Below are positions 1-8,299 of a DNA stretch of 40,035 nt, in pieces (the first letter of the stretch is position 1; each line of letters begins with the position of its first letter). A model generated the notes under the pieces. That model did not search any database and was not told where the DNA came from. It was given only the letters and a program-made list of their open reading frames with translations. The DNA is taken from positions 1 through 40,035 of the forward strand of contig PIVL01000007.1 in the NCBI GenBank assembly GCA_003354145.1. Reading direction: 5' to 3'. The DNA comes from Paracoccaceae bacterium (lineage in GTDB: Bacteria > Pseudomonadota > Alphaproteobacteria > Rhodobacterales > Rhodobacteraceae). A program made the translations under genes and the position numbers.

Positions 1-559
1 CAGCCGCACCCGGGGTCAAATCAGTCACAGATCCAACCCGCAGGATCGAGCCGAACAGCAAGGCGACGGTCAATGCCACCAAGGACGAATAACGCAATCC
101 ATAAGGGTCACGACTGGACAAACGCAGATTCGGTTTGGCGGCTTTAGCGGAATTGGCCTTCACCGCCATACGTTGCTGATGGGCAGCCCAGACAATGGCC
201 GACGCCTCATCGCCTGCCCCAATCGCCTGTTCATCCAAAATCGCAGCAATTGGGCGGCCCGGAAGCGTTTCATCCAATCGGGTCAGCGCCTCGAAACGAG
301 TCGGCCATTTGAACCCGCGAATGCCCCAAACAAAGCTGACCAAGATGGCCAGAATGCTGACAACCGCCAAGCTCCAGACCAATTCGATCTGCATCAGGTC
401 GTGCAGGCCCAACATCAAGGCAGCCGCCACCAACATAAGTATCGACCACAACGGCCAGAATCGGCGCAACATTCGCTCGGCGAACATGCCGACGCGGGTC
501 AAAGCCAGCGGCAGGCGCAATCGACGCAGGGTTTGGGCGGTGCCAAGTTGGCTGGCCAT
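1..559 (-). CDS. DUF4175 / TIGR02302 family membrane protein, N-terminal part
   Basis: The gene runs off the left edge, so only the first 186 residues are visible. It starts with ATG at 559, preceded by a good AGGAG. The N-terminus is basic and is followed by two hydrophobic segments at about residues 32-52 and 61-77. The motif RFEALTRLDETLPGRPI follows, and a third hydrophobic stretch lies near residue 165. This layout matches the large TIGR02302/DUF4175 membrane proteins of Rhodobacterales, whose long C-terminal part is repetitive and whose function is unknown. It lies 34 bp downstream of lysA on the same strand and is probably co-transcribed with it, as is common in the family. The family call rests on recognising the N-terminus only. 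Confidence 0.8.
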   Translation of the reverse strand, partial: MASQLGTAQTLRRLRLPLALTRVGMFAERMLRRFWPLWSILMLVAAALMLGLHDLMQIELVWSLAVVSILAILVSFVWGIRGFKWPTRFEALTRLDETLPGRPIAAILDEQAIGAGDEASAIVWAAHQQRMAVKANSAKAAKPNLRLSSRDPYGLRYSSLVALTVALLFGSILRVGSVTDLTPGAA

Positions 560-593
560 TACGGTCTCCTAAGGCTGTTGGCGCAGAATTGCG

Positions 594-1859
594 TCACAGC
601 CACGAAGGGATCGTATCGCGATTTATCATATCTTCAAAGGTCGGACGTGGGCGGATAACCGCGAATTGATCGCCATTCACCAAAACTTCGGGAATTAACA
701 GCCGCGAATTGTATTCGCTGGACATCACTGCGCCATAAGCTCCCGCACTTCGAAACGCGATCAAATCGCCGGATTTCAGCGGCGGCATCATGCGTTGTTT
801 GGCAAATGTGTCGCCGCTTTCGCAGATTGGGCCAACGATATCATAAGGCTGTTGTGCAATGCCAACAGCGGGCTCAACCACCGGAACAATGTCGTGATAC
901 GCCTCATACATTGCCGGGCGAATCAAATCATTCATCGCCCCGTCCACGATCAGAAAATCACGCCCTTCGCCGGATTTCACATAGATCACCTGGGACACCA
1001 TAATACCTGCATTGCCCGCAATCAGACGCCCCGGTTCGATTTCAATTTCGCAACCCAGATGCCCAACAGTCCGCTTGATCAAATCACCATAATCAGAGGG
1101 CAATGGCGGAGCCTCGTTTGAGTTAGCATAAGGGATGCCCAACCCGCCGCCCAGATCAAGGCGGCGAATGTCATGACCATCAGCGCGAAGCGTTTCGGTT
1201 AGTTCGGCAACTTTTTGGTAGGCCTGCTCAAACGGCGCCAGATCGGTCAACTGGCTGCCGATATGCACATCGATGCCAATCACCTCTAGCCCCGGCAATG
1301 CCGCCGCCATCGCATAAACACTACGGGCACGGGCGATTGGGATGCCGAATTTGTTTTCCGATTTTCCGGTGGCAATTTTTGCATGGGTTCTGGCGTCCAC
1401 GTCCGGATTGACGCGAATGGTGATAGGAACAGTCATACCCAGCGCGACGGCCTGCGCATTCAGAACCTCCATTTCAGGTTCAGATTCAACGTTGAACTGG
1501 CGAATTCCACCTTGCAATGCAACGCGGATTTCGTCGGCTGTTTTACCAACACCAGAAAACACGATCTTGTCGCCGGGTACGCCCGCAGCTTTCGCGCGCA
1601 GATACTCACCAACCGACACCACATCCATCCCAGCCCCCGCATTTGCCAGCGTTTTCAGAATGGCCTGATTGCTGGCCGCCTTCATCGCATAGCAAACCAG
1701 ATGGTCGATGCCATCCAAAGCCTCGTCAAACAGCCGGAAATGGCGTTCAAGTGTTGCGGTAGAATAAACATAAAACGGAGAACCTACGCTGGCCGCTATT
1801 TCTGCAACGGAAACGTCTTCGGCGTGCAACACACCGTCTTTATAGAGAAAATGATCCAT
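594..1859 (-). CDS. lysA: Diaminopimelate decarboxylase
   Basis: This PLP enzyme converts meso-diaminopimelate to L-lysine, the last step of lysine synthesis, in the cytoplasm. At 421 residues it has the normal family length. The PLP lysine is K60 in CYAMKAASNQ. HIGSQ, the glycine-rich DLGGGLG, EPGR and the CESGD motif that supplies the active-site cysteine from the partner subunit all follow in the expected order. The fold is an alanine racemase-type barrel followed by a beta domain. It sits downstream of argH and the small lipoproteins, an arrangement typical of Rhodobacteraceae. The Shine-Dalgarno sequence before the ATG is weak, but the start MDHFLYKDG is typical. Confidence 0.96.
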   Translation of the reverse strand: MDHFLYKDGVLHAEDVSVAEIAASVGSPFYVYSTATLERHFRLFDEALDGIDHLVCYAMKAASNQAILKTLANAGAGMDVVSVGEYLRAKAAGVPGDKIVFSGVGKTADEIRVALQGGIRQFNVESEPEMEVLNAQAVALGMTVPITIRVNPDVDARTHAKIATGKSENKFGIPIARARSVYAMAAALPGLEVIGIDVHIGSQLTDLAPFEQAYQKVAELTETLRADGHDIRRLDLGGGLGIPYANSNEAPPLPSDYGDLIKRTVGHLGCEIEIEPGRLIAGNAGIMVSQVIYVKSGEGRDFLIVDGAMNDLIRPAMYEAYHDIVPVVEPAVGIAQQPYDIVGPICESGDTFAKQRMMPPLKSGDLIAFRSAGAYGAVMSSEYNSRLLIPEVLVNGDQFAVIRPRPTFEDMINRDTIPSWL

Positions 1860-1899
1860 GGCGCGATTAGACGGAAAATGCCGCGCAGATCAATAGGAA

Positions 1900-2217
1900 T
1901 TACCCCACTGGTCGCGTGCGCAGGAACAGATATAGCGGCAAACCACAGCTTAACCCAATCAGGAAGGTAGCCGGAATAGCCAACAGGCCGATCCAGTTGC
2001 GGCGTACTGCGACCTCGGCCAGCACAAACACCGTAAGAGCAGTCGACGCTATAAACAGATCCCAAAACAAGGCGCTACTTGCAGCAGTTGCAAGCCAAGC
2101 CGCGATCAGCGCGGGAATATCAACACCGTTTGCCATGATCCATTGGCCTACAAATATCGTCGGATGCACAGCGCCCCAAATTGCCAACGCCAGATAGACT
2201 ATCCGCAATGGGGACAT
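1900..2217 (-). CDS. DUF2834-type small membrane protein
   Basis: This 105-residue protein consists almost entirely of three or four hydrophobic helices, at about residues 5-25, 35-55, 57-70 and 75-98, and ends in a short basic tail. Length, helix pattern and the FWDLFIASTALTVFVLAE stretch resemble DUF2834 proteins, which have no assigned function. A strong AGGAG lies 8 bp before the ATG. It lies between the lipoprotein cluster and lysA, all on the minus strand with short gaps, so it is probably in the same operon. Nothing in the sequence indicates a substrate or partner. Confidence 0.72.
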   Translation of the reverse strand: MSPLRIVYLALAIWGAVHPTIFVGQWIMANGVDIPALIAAWLATAASSALFWDLFIASTALTVFVLAEVAVRRNWIGLLAIPATFLIGLSCGLPLYLFLRTRPVG

Positions 2218-2254
2218 CGAATTGCTCCTGCTTTGAAAGTCTCAATAATTCGGA

Positions 2255-2431
2255 TCAATATCGGTCACGCGCCCCTTTTGGGCCATAGACAACACCAACT
2301 CTGGCGCTGCCAGACACAGTAATGCCAGTACCTGATGATTTTGCTTCCTCGGCTGGACGCGTCGGGACACTATCTGCACCACAAGCCGTCAAAAAACCTG
2401 CCGCGATTACTACTAACACAAATTTGCCCAT
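2255..2431 (-). CDS. Small lipoprotein of the argH-lysA interval (third type)
   Basis: The predicted protein has 58 residues. A hydrophobic signal peptide ends in the lipobox LTAC (Cys 17), so the mature protein should be lipid-anchored and about 42 residues long. The mature part opens with GADS, then a Ser/Thr-rich stretch and ITVSGSARVGVVYGPKG. A tiny lipoprotein between argH and lysA is a recurring feature of Rhodobacteraceae; its role is unknown. An alternative ATG at 2449 would add six residues. I prefer 2431 because it puts the signal peptide at the N-terminus, as in the copy that follows argH. It shares only the GAD after the cysteine with the other two copies. Confidence 0.72.
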   Translation of the reverse strand: MGKFVLVVIAAGFLTACGADSVPTRPAEEAKSSGTGITVSGSARVGVVYGPKGARDRY

Positions 2432-2484
2432 TTCAGTCTTGCTTTCCATTGCTCAACAACAACCTCCCGGCCTTGGCGGTCCGG

Positions 2485-2655
2485 CTAAAACCCAAGGTAC
2501 AACGAAATCGGTCCCTGATGAAGCCCGATCCCACCATAGCTTCCGCCATTTCCTGACAGGACAACAGCAGCATTCATCGCTGGTTGTTCCGGCTCGCCAT
2601 CCGCGCCACAGGCGGCCAGCAATCCAACTAATCCCAAAACACTAACGAAACGCAT
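2485..2655 (-). CDS. Small lipoprotein, second copy of a duplicated mature peptide
   Basis: This is a 56-residue lipoprotein with signal peptide MRFVSVLGLVGLLAAC and Cys 16 as the lipidation site. The 40 residues after the cysteine match those of the lipoprotein at 3110-3283 except at three positions (T/A, G/A, V/I). They include a glycine-rich SGNGGSYGG core and the C-terminus GPISLYLGF. The two signal peptides, by contrast, are clearly different. An AGGA lies at the expected distance from the ATG. Function is unknown. Very small size, a lipobox and a conserved mature part suggest a real secreted peptide rather than a chance frame. Confidence 0.75.
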   Translation of the reverse strand: MRFVSVLGLVGLLAACGADGEPEQPAMNAAVVLSGNGGSYGGIGLHQGPISLYLGF

Positions 2656-2675
2656 CGAATTGTCCTCGCGACTGA

Positions 2676-2810
2676 TCAACGCCCGCCCGTGCAATGAGCG
2701 CCCCCGTTGCATGGCCGACCATCCTGAGTTTCCAAAGAATGGGGTCCTCCGGTTGTAACCTGGCAGGCAGCCAAGGCGAACAGGAGCACAAGAAAAGCTG
2801 CATGTTTCAT
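2676..2810 (-). CDS. Very small lipoprotein (44 residues)
   Basis: A 44-codon gene begins MKHAAFLVLLFALAAC: a Lys/His start, a hydrophobic core and a perfect lipobox LAAC with Cys 16. The remaining 28 residues are polar and contain GGPHSLETQDGRPCNGG and a second CTGGR near the end, giving two further cysteines. A purine-rich AAGGGAAAAA precedes the ATG. It lies 20 bp upstream of the next lipoprotein gene on the same strand, within a run of similar tiny lipoproteins, and this context is the main reason to believe it. I recognise no family. The short length keeps a chance frame possible. Confidence 0.6.
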   Translation of the reverse strand: MKHAAFLVLLFALAACQVTTGGPHSLETQDGRPCNGGAHCTGGR

Positions 2811-3109
2811 CACTTTTTCCCTTCGGCAGGTTCGCGACAACGACAACACGTCTCAAACGACTACCGCGCCGCGACGGATTGGGCAATTCAATGCCGCTTA
2901 GTCCTGGCAGGTTTCGGTGTTCCCGAAAGGCCCAAATTGCCTTGCGGCACGGGCTTTGGCCATACAAAGGTCCGTCTACTGTTGTCCAATTGTACACATA
3001 TATGTGTGGCGCAATGCACTTAACAGGCACGCGCTTGTTTGTCGCGCTTTTGCGTCTACCCTAAGAAAGGCAACGTAGTCTTTGCGATTCCCTGCCCTTA
3101 AACCGTTGT
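2811..3109. other. 299-bp spacer inside the lipoprotein cluster
   Basis: I see no convincing gene here. On the minus strand a 21-codon frame, starting ATGGCCAAAGCC near 2960 and ending CQD-stop, is too short to claim. The most striking element is the perfect 14-bp palindrome ACACATATATGTGT at 2994-3007, flanked by AT-rich sequence, which could be an operator or part of a promoter for the two lipoprotein genes downstream. The spacer separates the two copies of the duplicated lipoprotein and may be what remains after duplication and decay. Confidence 0.4.
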
Positions 3110-3283
3110 CTAAAATCCAAGGTAGAGCGAAATCGGTCCCTGATGCAGCCCGACACCACCATAGCTCCCGCCATTTCCTGACAAGACAACGCCAGCATTC
3201 ATCGTTGGTTGCTCTGGTTCGCCATCCGCGCCACATGCGCTCAGAAATCCGGTCGTTAGTATTGCCAGAACCAAACGGCTCAT
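3110..3283 (-). CDS. Small lipoprotein, first copy, overlapping the argH stop
   Basis: This 57-residue lipoprotein has signal peptide [17 protein letters not shown] with Cys 17 in the lipobox. Its start overlaps the argH stop in TGATG and uses AGAGG inside the last argH codons as ribosome site, so the two genes are translationally coupled. I chose this ATG over the upstream in-frame ATG at 3301 for that reason. The mature peptide is Gly/Ser-rich with GNGGSYGG and ends SLYLGF, and it is almost identical to the product of 2485-2655. Neither a metal site nor a known domain is evident. Confidence 0.78.
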   Translation of the reverse strand: MSRLVLAILTTGFLSACGADGEPEQPTMNAGVVLSGNGGSYGGVGLHQGPISLYLGF

Positions 3284-4671
3284 CAAAGCCTCTCTTTCCA
3301 TCTCTCGATCTGAGCCCGCACCTGCGTCGGCGCGGTCCCCCCATAAGACGTCCGCGAGTTTACCGAATTTTCGACGCCAAGGACAGCAAAGACATCTATT
3401 GTGATATCTGCGTGGACCGACTGCATGTCCTCAAGGCTTAGGTCTGGCAAGTCACAGTCGTTGTTTTCAGCCATCGCAACCAAGACTCCGGTGATGTGAT
3501 GTGCATCCCGAAACGGCAGGCCCAAAACCCGCACCAACCAATCCGCAAGGTCAGTTGCGGTCGAAAACCCAGATCCGGCAGCGGCAGCCAGTGAATCGCG
3601 ATTGGCCGTCATATCACGCACCATTCCGTTCATCGCAGCCATGGCCAACATCCAACTGTCGGCGGCGTCAAAAACCAGTTCCTTATCTTCCTGCATGTCT
3701 TTGGAATAGGCCAGCGGCAACCCCTTCATCACCATCATAAGCGCCGTGTTGGCTCCGAAAATCCGGCCAATCTTGGCGCGAATCAGTTCCGCCGCATCTG
3801 GATTTTTCTTTTGCGGCATGATCGATGACCCGGTCGAGAACCGATCACTTAGGGCGACAAACCGAAACTGTGCCGACGACCAGATCACCAGTTCCTCGGC
3901 CATACGCGACAAATGCATGGCACAAATGCTGGCAGTACCCAGAAATTCCAGCGCAAAATCCCGGTCACTGACCGCATCCAGCGAATTGGCACTTGGCCGG
4001 TCAAACCCCAATGCCTTGGCCGTCATGTCGCGATCAATCGGAAAGGACGTTCCAGCCAAAGCTGCAGCCCCCAAAGGGGATTCGTTCATGCGCGCCCGTG
4101 CATCACGCACGCGGCTTAGATCACGGCCAAACATTTCCACATAGGCCATCATATGATGGCCCCATGTCACCGGCTGGGCGACCTGTAAATGTGTAAACCC
4201 CGGCATGACCCAATCTGCCCCAGCCTCGGCCTGCGCCAGCAATGCCTCGATCAACGCCAGCAATCCGGCCTCGGCAGCATCCAGCTGATCACGTACCCAT
4301 AGTTTGAAATCCGTGGCGACCTGATCGTTCCGGCTGCGCCCAGTGTGCAGACGCCCGGCAGGCTCACCGATCACCTCTTTCAATCGCGATTCGACATTCA
4401 TGTGGATGTCTTCCAAGGCGGTGGAAAACTCAAATTTACCATCTTGGATTTCTGACAAGACCGTGAGCAGGCCTTTTGCTATTGCATCAGCATCGCTATC
4501 GCTTATCACGCCTGTTGCGGCCAACATCGCCGCATGGGCCCTTGAGCCTGCAATATCCTGCGCCGCCATCCGTTGGTCGAACCCGATCGAGGCATTAATC
4601 GCCTCCATGATCGCGTCCGGTCCAGCGGCAAAGCGACCGCCCCACATCTGGTTCGAGGATTTATCTGTCAT
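3283..4671 (-). CDS. argH: Argininosuccinate lyase
   Basis: The enzyme cleaves argininosuccinate to arginine and fumarate, the last step of arginine synthesis. At 462 residues it is full length. The fumarase/aspartase superfamily signature [12 protein letters not shown] lies at residues 281-292 and carries the catalytic serine on the flexible loop. HTGRSRNDQ (about 109-117) and GFTHLQ with His 161 are the other conserved blocks. The start codon lies only 22 bp from the start of the divergent thioredoxin-like gene, so each promoter must lie within the other gene's 5' region or this gap. It leads a minus-strand operon with the small lipoproteins and probably lysA. Confidence 0.97.
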   Translation of the reverse strand: MTDKSSNQMWGGRFAAGPDAIMEAINASIGFDQRMAAQDIAGSRAHAAMLAATGVISDSDADAIAKGLLTVLSEIQDGKFEFSTALEDIHMNVESRLKEVIGEPAGRLHTGRSRNDQVATDFKLWVRDQLDAAEAGLLALIEALLAQAEAGADWVMPGFTHLQVAQPVTWGHHMMAYVEMFGRDLSRVRDARARMNESPLGAAALAGTSFPIDRDMTAKALGFDRPSANSLDAVSDRDFALEFLGTASICAMHLSRMAEELVIWSSAQFRFVALSDRFSTGSSIMPQKKNPDAAELIRAKIGRIFGANTALMMVMKGLPLAYSKDMQEDKELVFDAADSWMLAMAAMNGMVRDMTANRDSLAAAAGSGFSTATDLADWLVRVLGLPFRDAHHITGVLVAMAENNDCDLPDLSLEDMQSVHADITIDVFAVLGVENSVNSRTSYGGTAPTQVRAQIERWKERL

Positions 4672-4693
4672 GTCGTATCCTATCGGAGGAAAA

Positions 4694-5263
4694 ATGCGTC
4701 TTGTTCGTTCCGCTCTCCTTTATATATCCCTTGCGCTGGGTGCAAACATGGCGCTTGCCGATATGTCGTCGATCATGGAACTGCGCGAAGGCGACATGAA
4801 AAAACTGAATTTCCACAGCGAGCCGAAAGAGGTGTCGCAGGTGGCATTTACACTTGAGGATGATACCGGCACTGCAACACTAGCGGATTATCAGGGCAAA
4901 TATGTCTTGCTGAATTTCTGGGCCACATGGTGCGCACCATGTCGTGCAGAGATGCCGATGCTAAGCGCATTGCAGGACGAATTCGGAGGCGAGAATTTCG
5001 AAGTGCTGACTTTGGCCACCGGGCGCAATTCCCCTAAGGGTATCGAAAAGTTCTTTGCCGACGCAGAAATCACCAACCTGCCTCGCCATCAGGACAACAA
5101 ACAGGCCCTGTCCCGCCAAATGGGCGTTCTGGGCCTGCCGGTGACCATAATCCTTGATCCCGAAGGGCGCGAAATCGCCCGGCTGCTGGGCGATGCGGAG
5201 TGGAATTCAGACAGCGCGCGGGCCATCATTGCTGCCTTGGTTGAGAAACCGGCCGAGAACTAA
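4694..5263 (+). CDS. TlpA-like periplasmic thiol-disulfide oxidoreductase
   Basis: This 189-residue protein has a cleavable signal peptide (about 1-22, ending ANMALA) followed by a thioredoxin fold of the AhpC-TSA/Redoxin type. The redox motif is WCAPC, with cysteines 80 and 83, and the cis-proline loop is GLPVTII. This makes it a periplasmic reductant of the TlpA/ResA/CcmG group, used in cytochrome c or copper-protein maturation. I take the ATG at 4694 because GGAGG lies directly before it and the signal peptide starts there; the frame stays open far upstream only as antisense of argH. In related genomes a TlpA gene often sits opposite argH. The exact substrate cannot be told. Confidence 0.88.
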   Translation: MRLVRSALLYISLALGANMALADMSSIMELREGDMKKLNFHSEPKEVSQVAFTLEDDTGTATLADYQGKYVLLNFWATWCAPCRAEMPMLSALQDEFGGENFEVLTLATGRNSPKGIEKFFADAEITNLPRHQDNKQALSRQMGVLGLPVTIILDPEGREIARLLGDAEWNSDSARAIIAALVEKPAEN

Positions 5264-5340
5264 TGGCGCATTGACCCCACGCTCTCTTTGACAACCTGCA
5301 GCCTAAAGGCCAATTTATTTGGCAATAGTGGGGGGGCAGG

Positions 5341-5727
5341 ATGCCGTTATCAATACTTCTTATTCTTGTCGGCGGTGGCATTGGCGGTATCGCCTTGTTG
5401 TTGCATTTTCTGGGAAAATCCCAGCCTGTGGTTCTGACCGATAACACGGCCCGAGCAGCGTGGCTGCGTCTGTTTCCCGAAGACACCATCACCAACGTCA
5501 CAGTGTCGGACAGCGGCCTCGCGGCACTAATAGTCACAGATCAAGGACCGGGGCTGGTCTGGTCTTTTGGCATTGATACTGTTGCACGCCCTTTAGGAGA
5601 CGCCGAAATAACCGAATCGAAAAAGCGCTTGAAAATCCGGTTTCCGGATTTTTCCGCACCCAGGGCTTTGATAACCCTTTCCGAAACTGAACGCACCGAC
5701 TGGCGGCAAAAGATGGCACAGACATGA
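5341..5727 (+). CDS. Small membrane-anchored protein of unknown function
   Basis: The 128-residue product has one N-terminal transmembrane helix (about 3-24, with a glycine-rich GGGIGGIALL) and a soluble domain of about 100 residues containing SDSGLAALIVTD and WSFGIDTVARPLGD. I recognise no named family. The ribosome site is unusual, a run of seven G followed by CAGG just before the ATG. The stop overlaps the start of the following hydroxylase gene by 4 bp (ATGA), so the two are coupled and probably act together or are at least made together. Confidence 0.75.
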   Translation: MPLSILLILVGGGIGGIALLLHFLGKSQPVVLTDNTARAAWLRLFPEDTITNVTVSDSGLAALIVTDQGPGLVWSFGIDTVARPLGDAEITESKKRLKIRFPDFSAPRALITLSETERTDWRQKMAQT

Positions 5728-6653
5728 CTGAAACATTACATTACCCGGACGTTGTTCAGTGGGCTGTCCCGCTGTTTGTGATTGCTGTTCTGGCTGAAAT
5801 CGCATGGATCATCATTCGTAAACGCGGAGGGCGCTATGAAACCCGCGATGCAGTGACATCTTTGGTCATGGGCGCGGGCAGTGTCGCAGTGGGTATCGCG
5901 ATGGGATTCATTGCGTGGGGCTTTTTCATGTTGCTGTGGCAGATCACACCACTTGATTTAGGTTCGTCCTGGTGGGTCGTGGTATTGTGCTTTGTGCTGG
6001 ATGATCTGCGCTATTACTGGGTGCATCGGTTTGGCCATCGCGTTCGTTGGGTCTGGGCCAGTCACGTCAATCACCACTCGTCTCAGCATTACAATTTGAC
6101 CACTGCTTTGCGCCAAACATGGACAGGCACCTTCACCATGATGATGATCGTGCGCGCACCGCTGGTCCTGTTGGGGTTTCATCCGGCCATGATCTTGTTT
6201 GTTGGTGGTCTAAACCTGATTTACCAATTCTGGATACACACCGAAGCCATTACCAAGCTGCCCCGCTGGTTTGAAAAGGTGATGAACACGCCATCGCACC
6301 ACCGCGTCCACCATGGTAGAAATGCCCGTTATCTGGATGCGAACTATGCGGGGGTGCTCATCATCTGGGACAAGATGTTCGGCACATTTGTCCCGGAATT
6401 GGACAAGGAAAAACCGGATTACGGGCTGGTCTACAATCTTGGCACGTTCAACCCGTTGCGCGTTGCGTTTCATGAATGGGTTGGGCTGCTCCGCGATGTG
6501 TTCCAGCCTGGCCTGACGCTGAAAGAACGATTCAAATATGCGTTTGCACCACCGGGCTATAGCCATGATGGCAGCCGGGATACATCTGAGACAATAAAAT
6601 CCAAACATCTGCTGCGAAACCCGTCTGATAAGGGAACGCCCGGTTTCAACTAA
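5724..6653 (+). CDS. Sterol desaturase / fatty acid hydroxylase family membrane protein
   Basis: This integral membrane di-iron oxygenase has 309 residues. The histidine clusters are all present: HRFGH (101-105), HVNHH (114-118), a further His 172 and HHRVHH (192-197). Hydrophobic helices lie at about 12-31, 45-73, 82-96 and 140-170. The family hydroxylates or desaturates lipid chains or sterol-like molecules; in marine Rhodobacteraceae the substrate of this branch is not evident from sequence. The gene is coupled to the upstream small membrane protein by a 4-bp overlap and converges on the glycosylase gene. Confidence 0.9.
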   Translation: MTETLHYPDVVQWAVPLFVIAVLAEIAWIIIRKRGGRYETRDAVTSLVMGAGSVAVGIAMGFIAWGFFMLLWQITPLDLGSSWWVVVLCFVLDDLRYYWVHRFGHRVRWVWASHVNHHSSQHYNLTTALRQTWTGTFTMMMIVRAPLVLLGFHPAMILFVGGLNLIYQFWIHTEAITKLPRWFEKVMNTPSHHRVHHGRNARYLDANYAGVLIIWDKMFGTFVPELDKEKPDYGLVYNLGTFNPLRVAFHEWVGLLRDVFQPGLTLKERFKYAFAPPGYSHDGSRDTSETIKSKHLLRNPSDKGTPGFN

Positions 6654-6695
6654 GTTCGCTCGGGCTGCCACACGCGGCAAATCAACAAAGGTAAT

Positions 6696-6711
6696 GCACG
6701 CGCAAGCGTGC
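6696..6711. terminator. Hairpin between convergent genes
   Basis: GCACGC and GCGTGC form a perfect 6-bp stem around the loop GCAA. It lies in the 72-bp gap between the hydroxylase and glycosylase stop codons. No T-run follows on either strand, so it is at best a weak or Rho-assisted terminator or an mRNA 3' end stabiliser serving both genes. Confidence 0.4.
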
Positions 6712-6725
6712 TCTGTTGGATCACA

Positions 6726-7295
6726 TCATCGTATCAGTCGCACCACTTCTGCGTGGCGGGGACAGGTGACTAAATGGTCGTTGATCATGCCTACAGCTTG
6801 CATAAAGGCATACACAATCGTCGGGCCGCAAAACTTGAAGCCAAGCTTCTTCAAATCTTTGGATATCTGCGTCGACAATTCAGTATATGCCGGGACCTCA
6901 TCCAAACGCGTCCACGAGTTCTGCAACGGCTTGCCGCCCACATAATTCCACAAGAACCGATCAAATCCCTGCTCTTGCTCGATCTTCTGCCATACCCGAG
7001 CATTACTAATCGTTGCTTCAATCTTACCGCGGTGACGAATGATACCCGGATTGGTCAATAGCCGCTCCACATCATCCGCGCCCCACGCCGCAATCACATT
7101 TGGATCAAATCCATCGAATGCCTCACGAAAATTCTCTCGCTTTTTAAGTATCGTGATCCAACTTAGCCCTGCCTGAAACCCGTCCAGTATCAGTTTTTCC
7201 CACAACGCCCGGCTGTCATACTCGGGAACTCCCCAGTCAGTGTCATGATATTCAACGTAAATTTGCTCGTTTCCAGCCCAGCCACACCGTTCCAT
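6726..7295 (-). CDS. tag: DNA-3-methyladenine glycosylase I
   Basis: This base-excision repair enzyme removes 3-methyladenine from alkylated DNA. I place the start at MERCGW because the Tag zinc site then falls at the classical positions, Cys 4 and His 17, paired with the His and Cys of NDHLVTC near the C-terminus. An in-frame ATG 24 bp upstream is less likely; the AGGG in front of 7295 supports the shorter form, 189 residues. DGFQAGLSWITIL and PGIIRHRGKI are conserved family blocks of the helix-hairpin-helix glycosylase fold. The gene seems to be monocistronic. Confidence 0.95.
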   Translation of the reverse strand: MERCGWAGNEQIYVEYHDTDWGVPEYDSRALWEKLILDGFQAGLSWITILKKRENFREAFDGFDPNVIAAWGADDVERLLTNPGIIRHRGKIEATISNARVWQKIEQEQGFDRFLWNYVGGKPLQNSWTRLDEVPAYTELSTQISKDLKKLGFKFCGPTIVYAFMQAVGMINDHLVTCPRHAEVVRLIR

Positions 7296-7413
7296 TATGT
7301 ACCCTTTTTCTTGTTTCATGACATTTGCCTCAACTTAGGACAAAAAGCGAATATTAAGCACAAGTTCATGTTTTCGGCGAATTCTTGTCCGGCATCAGCA
7401 GCCGGGATTCGTT

Positions 7414-8256
7414 ATGAAAAAGCGCCACAGACAAATACGCGCAGATATGCCTCAAGGGGCATACAGCCCTTTGGATGCAGCCATCTCCGGGCGAGATCAG
7501 GCAACGTTGGATATGGTGACAGAAGCCGTGAAACATCGACAGACGCTGCTGGCTTTTCAACCGGTAATGCAGGCCCGCCGCCCTCAGCAAACCGCGTTTT
7601 ACGAGGGCTTGATCCGCATTCTTGACGCCACGGGGCGGGTCATTCCTGCGCGTGACTTTATGCCAATTGTCGAAGACACTGAACTGGGCCGCGAAATTGA
7701 CTGTGTCGCGCTTGAAACGGGGCTGCGGGCTCTGATACGGAACCCATCGCTTCGATTGTCAATCAATATGTCGGCCCGATCCATTGGCTACACTAGATGG
7801 ATGCGCATTCTGGATCGGCTGCTTAAGAAAGATTCCTCGCTCGGCGGGCGGTTGATATTGGAAATAACTGAATCTTCAGCGATGACTGTGCCTGAAATTG
7901 TCGTTGATTTCATGAACCGGCTCCAAAGTAACGGAATTGCATTTGCGCTGGATGATTTTGGGGCCGGGTACACTGCATTCAAGTATTTTCGCGAATTCTA
8001 TTTCGATGCTGTTAAAATCGACGGCCAGTTTGTTCGAGGTATTCATGGAAACCCCGATAATCAGGTGCTGACACAGGCGCTGATCGCGATTGCACGACAG
8101 TTCGACATGTTGACCGTCGCCGAATCCGTGGAAACAAAAGAAGATGCAAAATACCTGATGTCGATCGGCATAGATTGCCTTCAAGGTTATTTGTTCGGTG
8201 CGCCGACTATTCGCCCACCCTGGATCTCCGACAAGCAATCACAACAGGTGGCCTGA
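7414..8256 (+). CDS. EAL-domain cyclic-di-GMP phosphodiesterase, stand-alone
   Basis: The 280-residue protein is essentially one EAL domain (about 38-270) with no GGDEF, PAS or membrane part. The catalytic residues look intact: Glu 64 in YEGL (EGL in place of EAL), Asn 119 in NMS, Glu 150 in LEITES, Asp 180-181 in DDFGAGY, Lys 201 in KIDG, Glu 237 in AESVET and Gln 257 in QGYLFG. It should therefore hydrolyse c-di-GMP to pGpG. The soluble N-terminal 37 residues resemble no sensor I know. It lies upstream of phaA on the same strand but 172 bp away, so co-transcription is uncertain. Confidence 0.9.
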   Translation: MKKRHRQIRADMPQGAYSPLDAAISGRDQATLDMVTEAVKHRQTLLAFQPVMQARRPQQTAFYEGLIRILDATGRVIPARDFMPIVEDTELGREIDCVALETGLRALIRNPSLRLSINMSARSIGYTRWMRILDRLLKKDSSLGGRLILEITESSAMTVPEIVVDFMNRLQSNGIAFALDDFGAGYTAFKYFREFYFDAVKIDGQFVRGIHGNPDNQVLTQALIAIARQFDMLTVAESVETKEDAKYLMSIGIDCLQGYLFGAPTIRPPWISDKQSQQVA

Positions 8257-8299
8257 GCCTTGGCAAATTGCCGTATATACATATGAGACACACTGTCTG

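Noticed and set aside
2811-3109. A further lipoprotein copy in the spacer
   Set aside because: I read all minus-strand frames and found no lipobox or recognisable mature part; the only short frame is 21 codons.
4343-4693. N-terminal extension of the TlpA-like protein antisense to argH
   Set aside because: The frame is open only as the complement of argH; a signal peptide and GGAGG ribosome site mark the true start at 4694.
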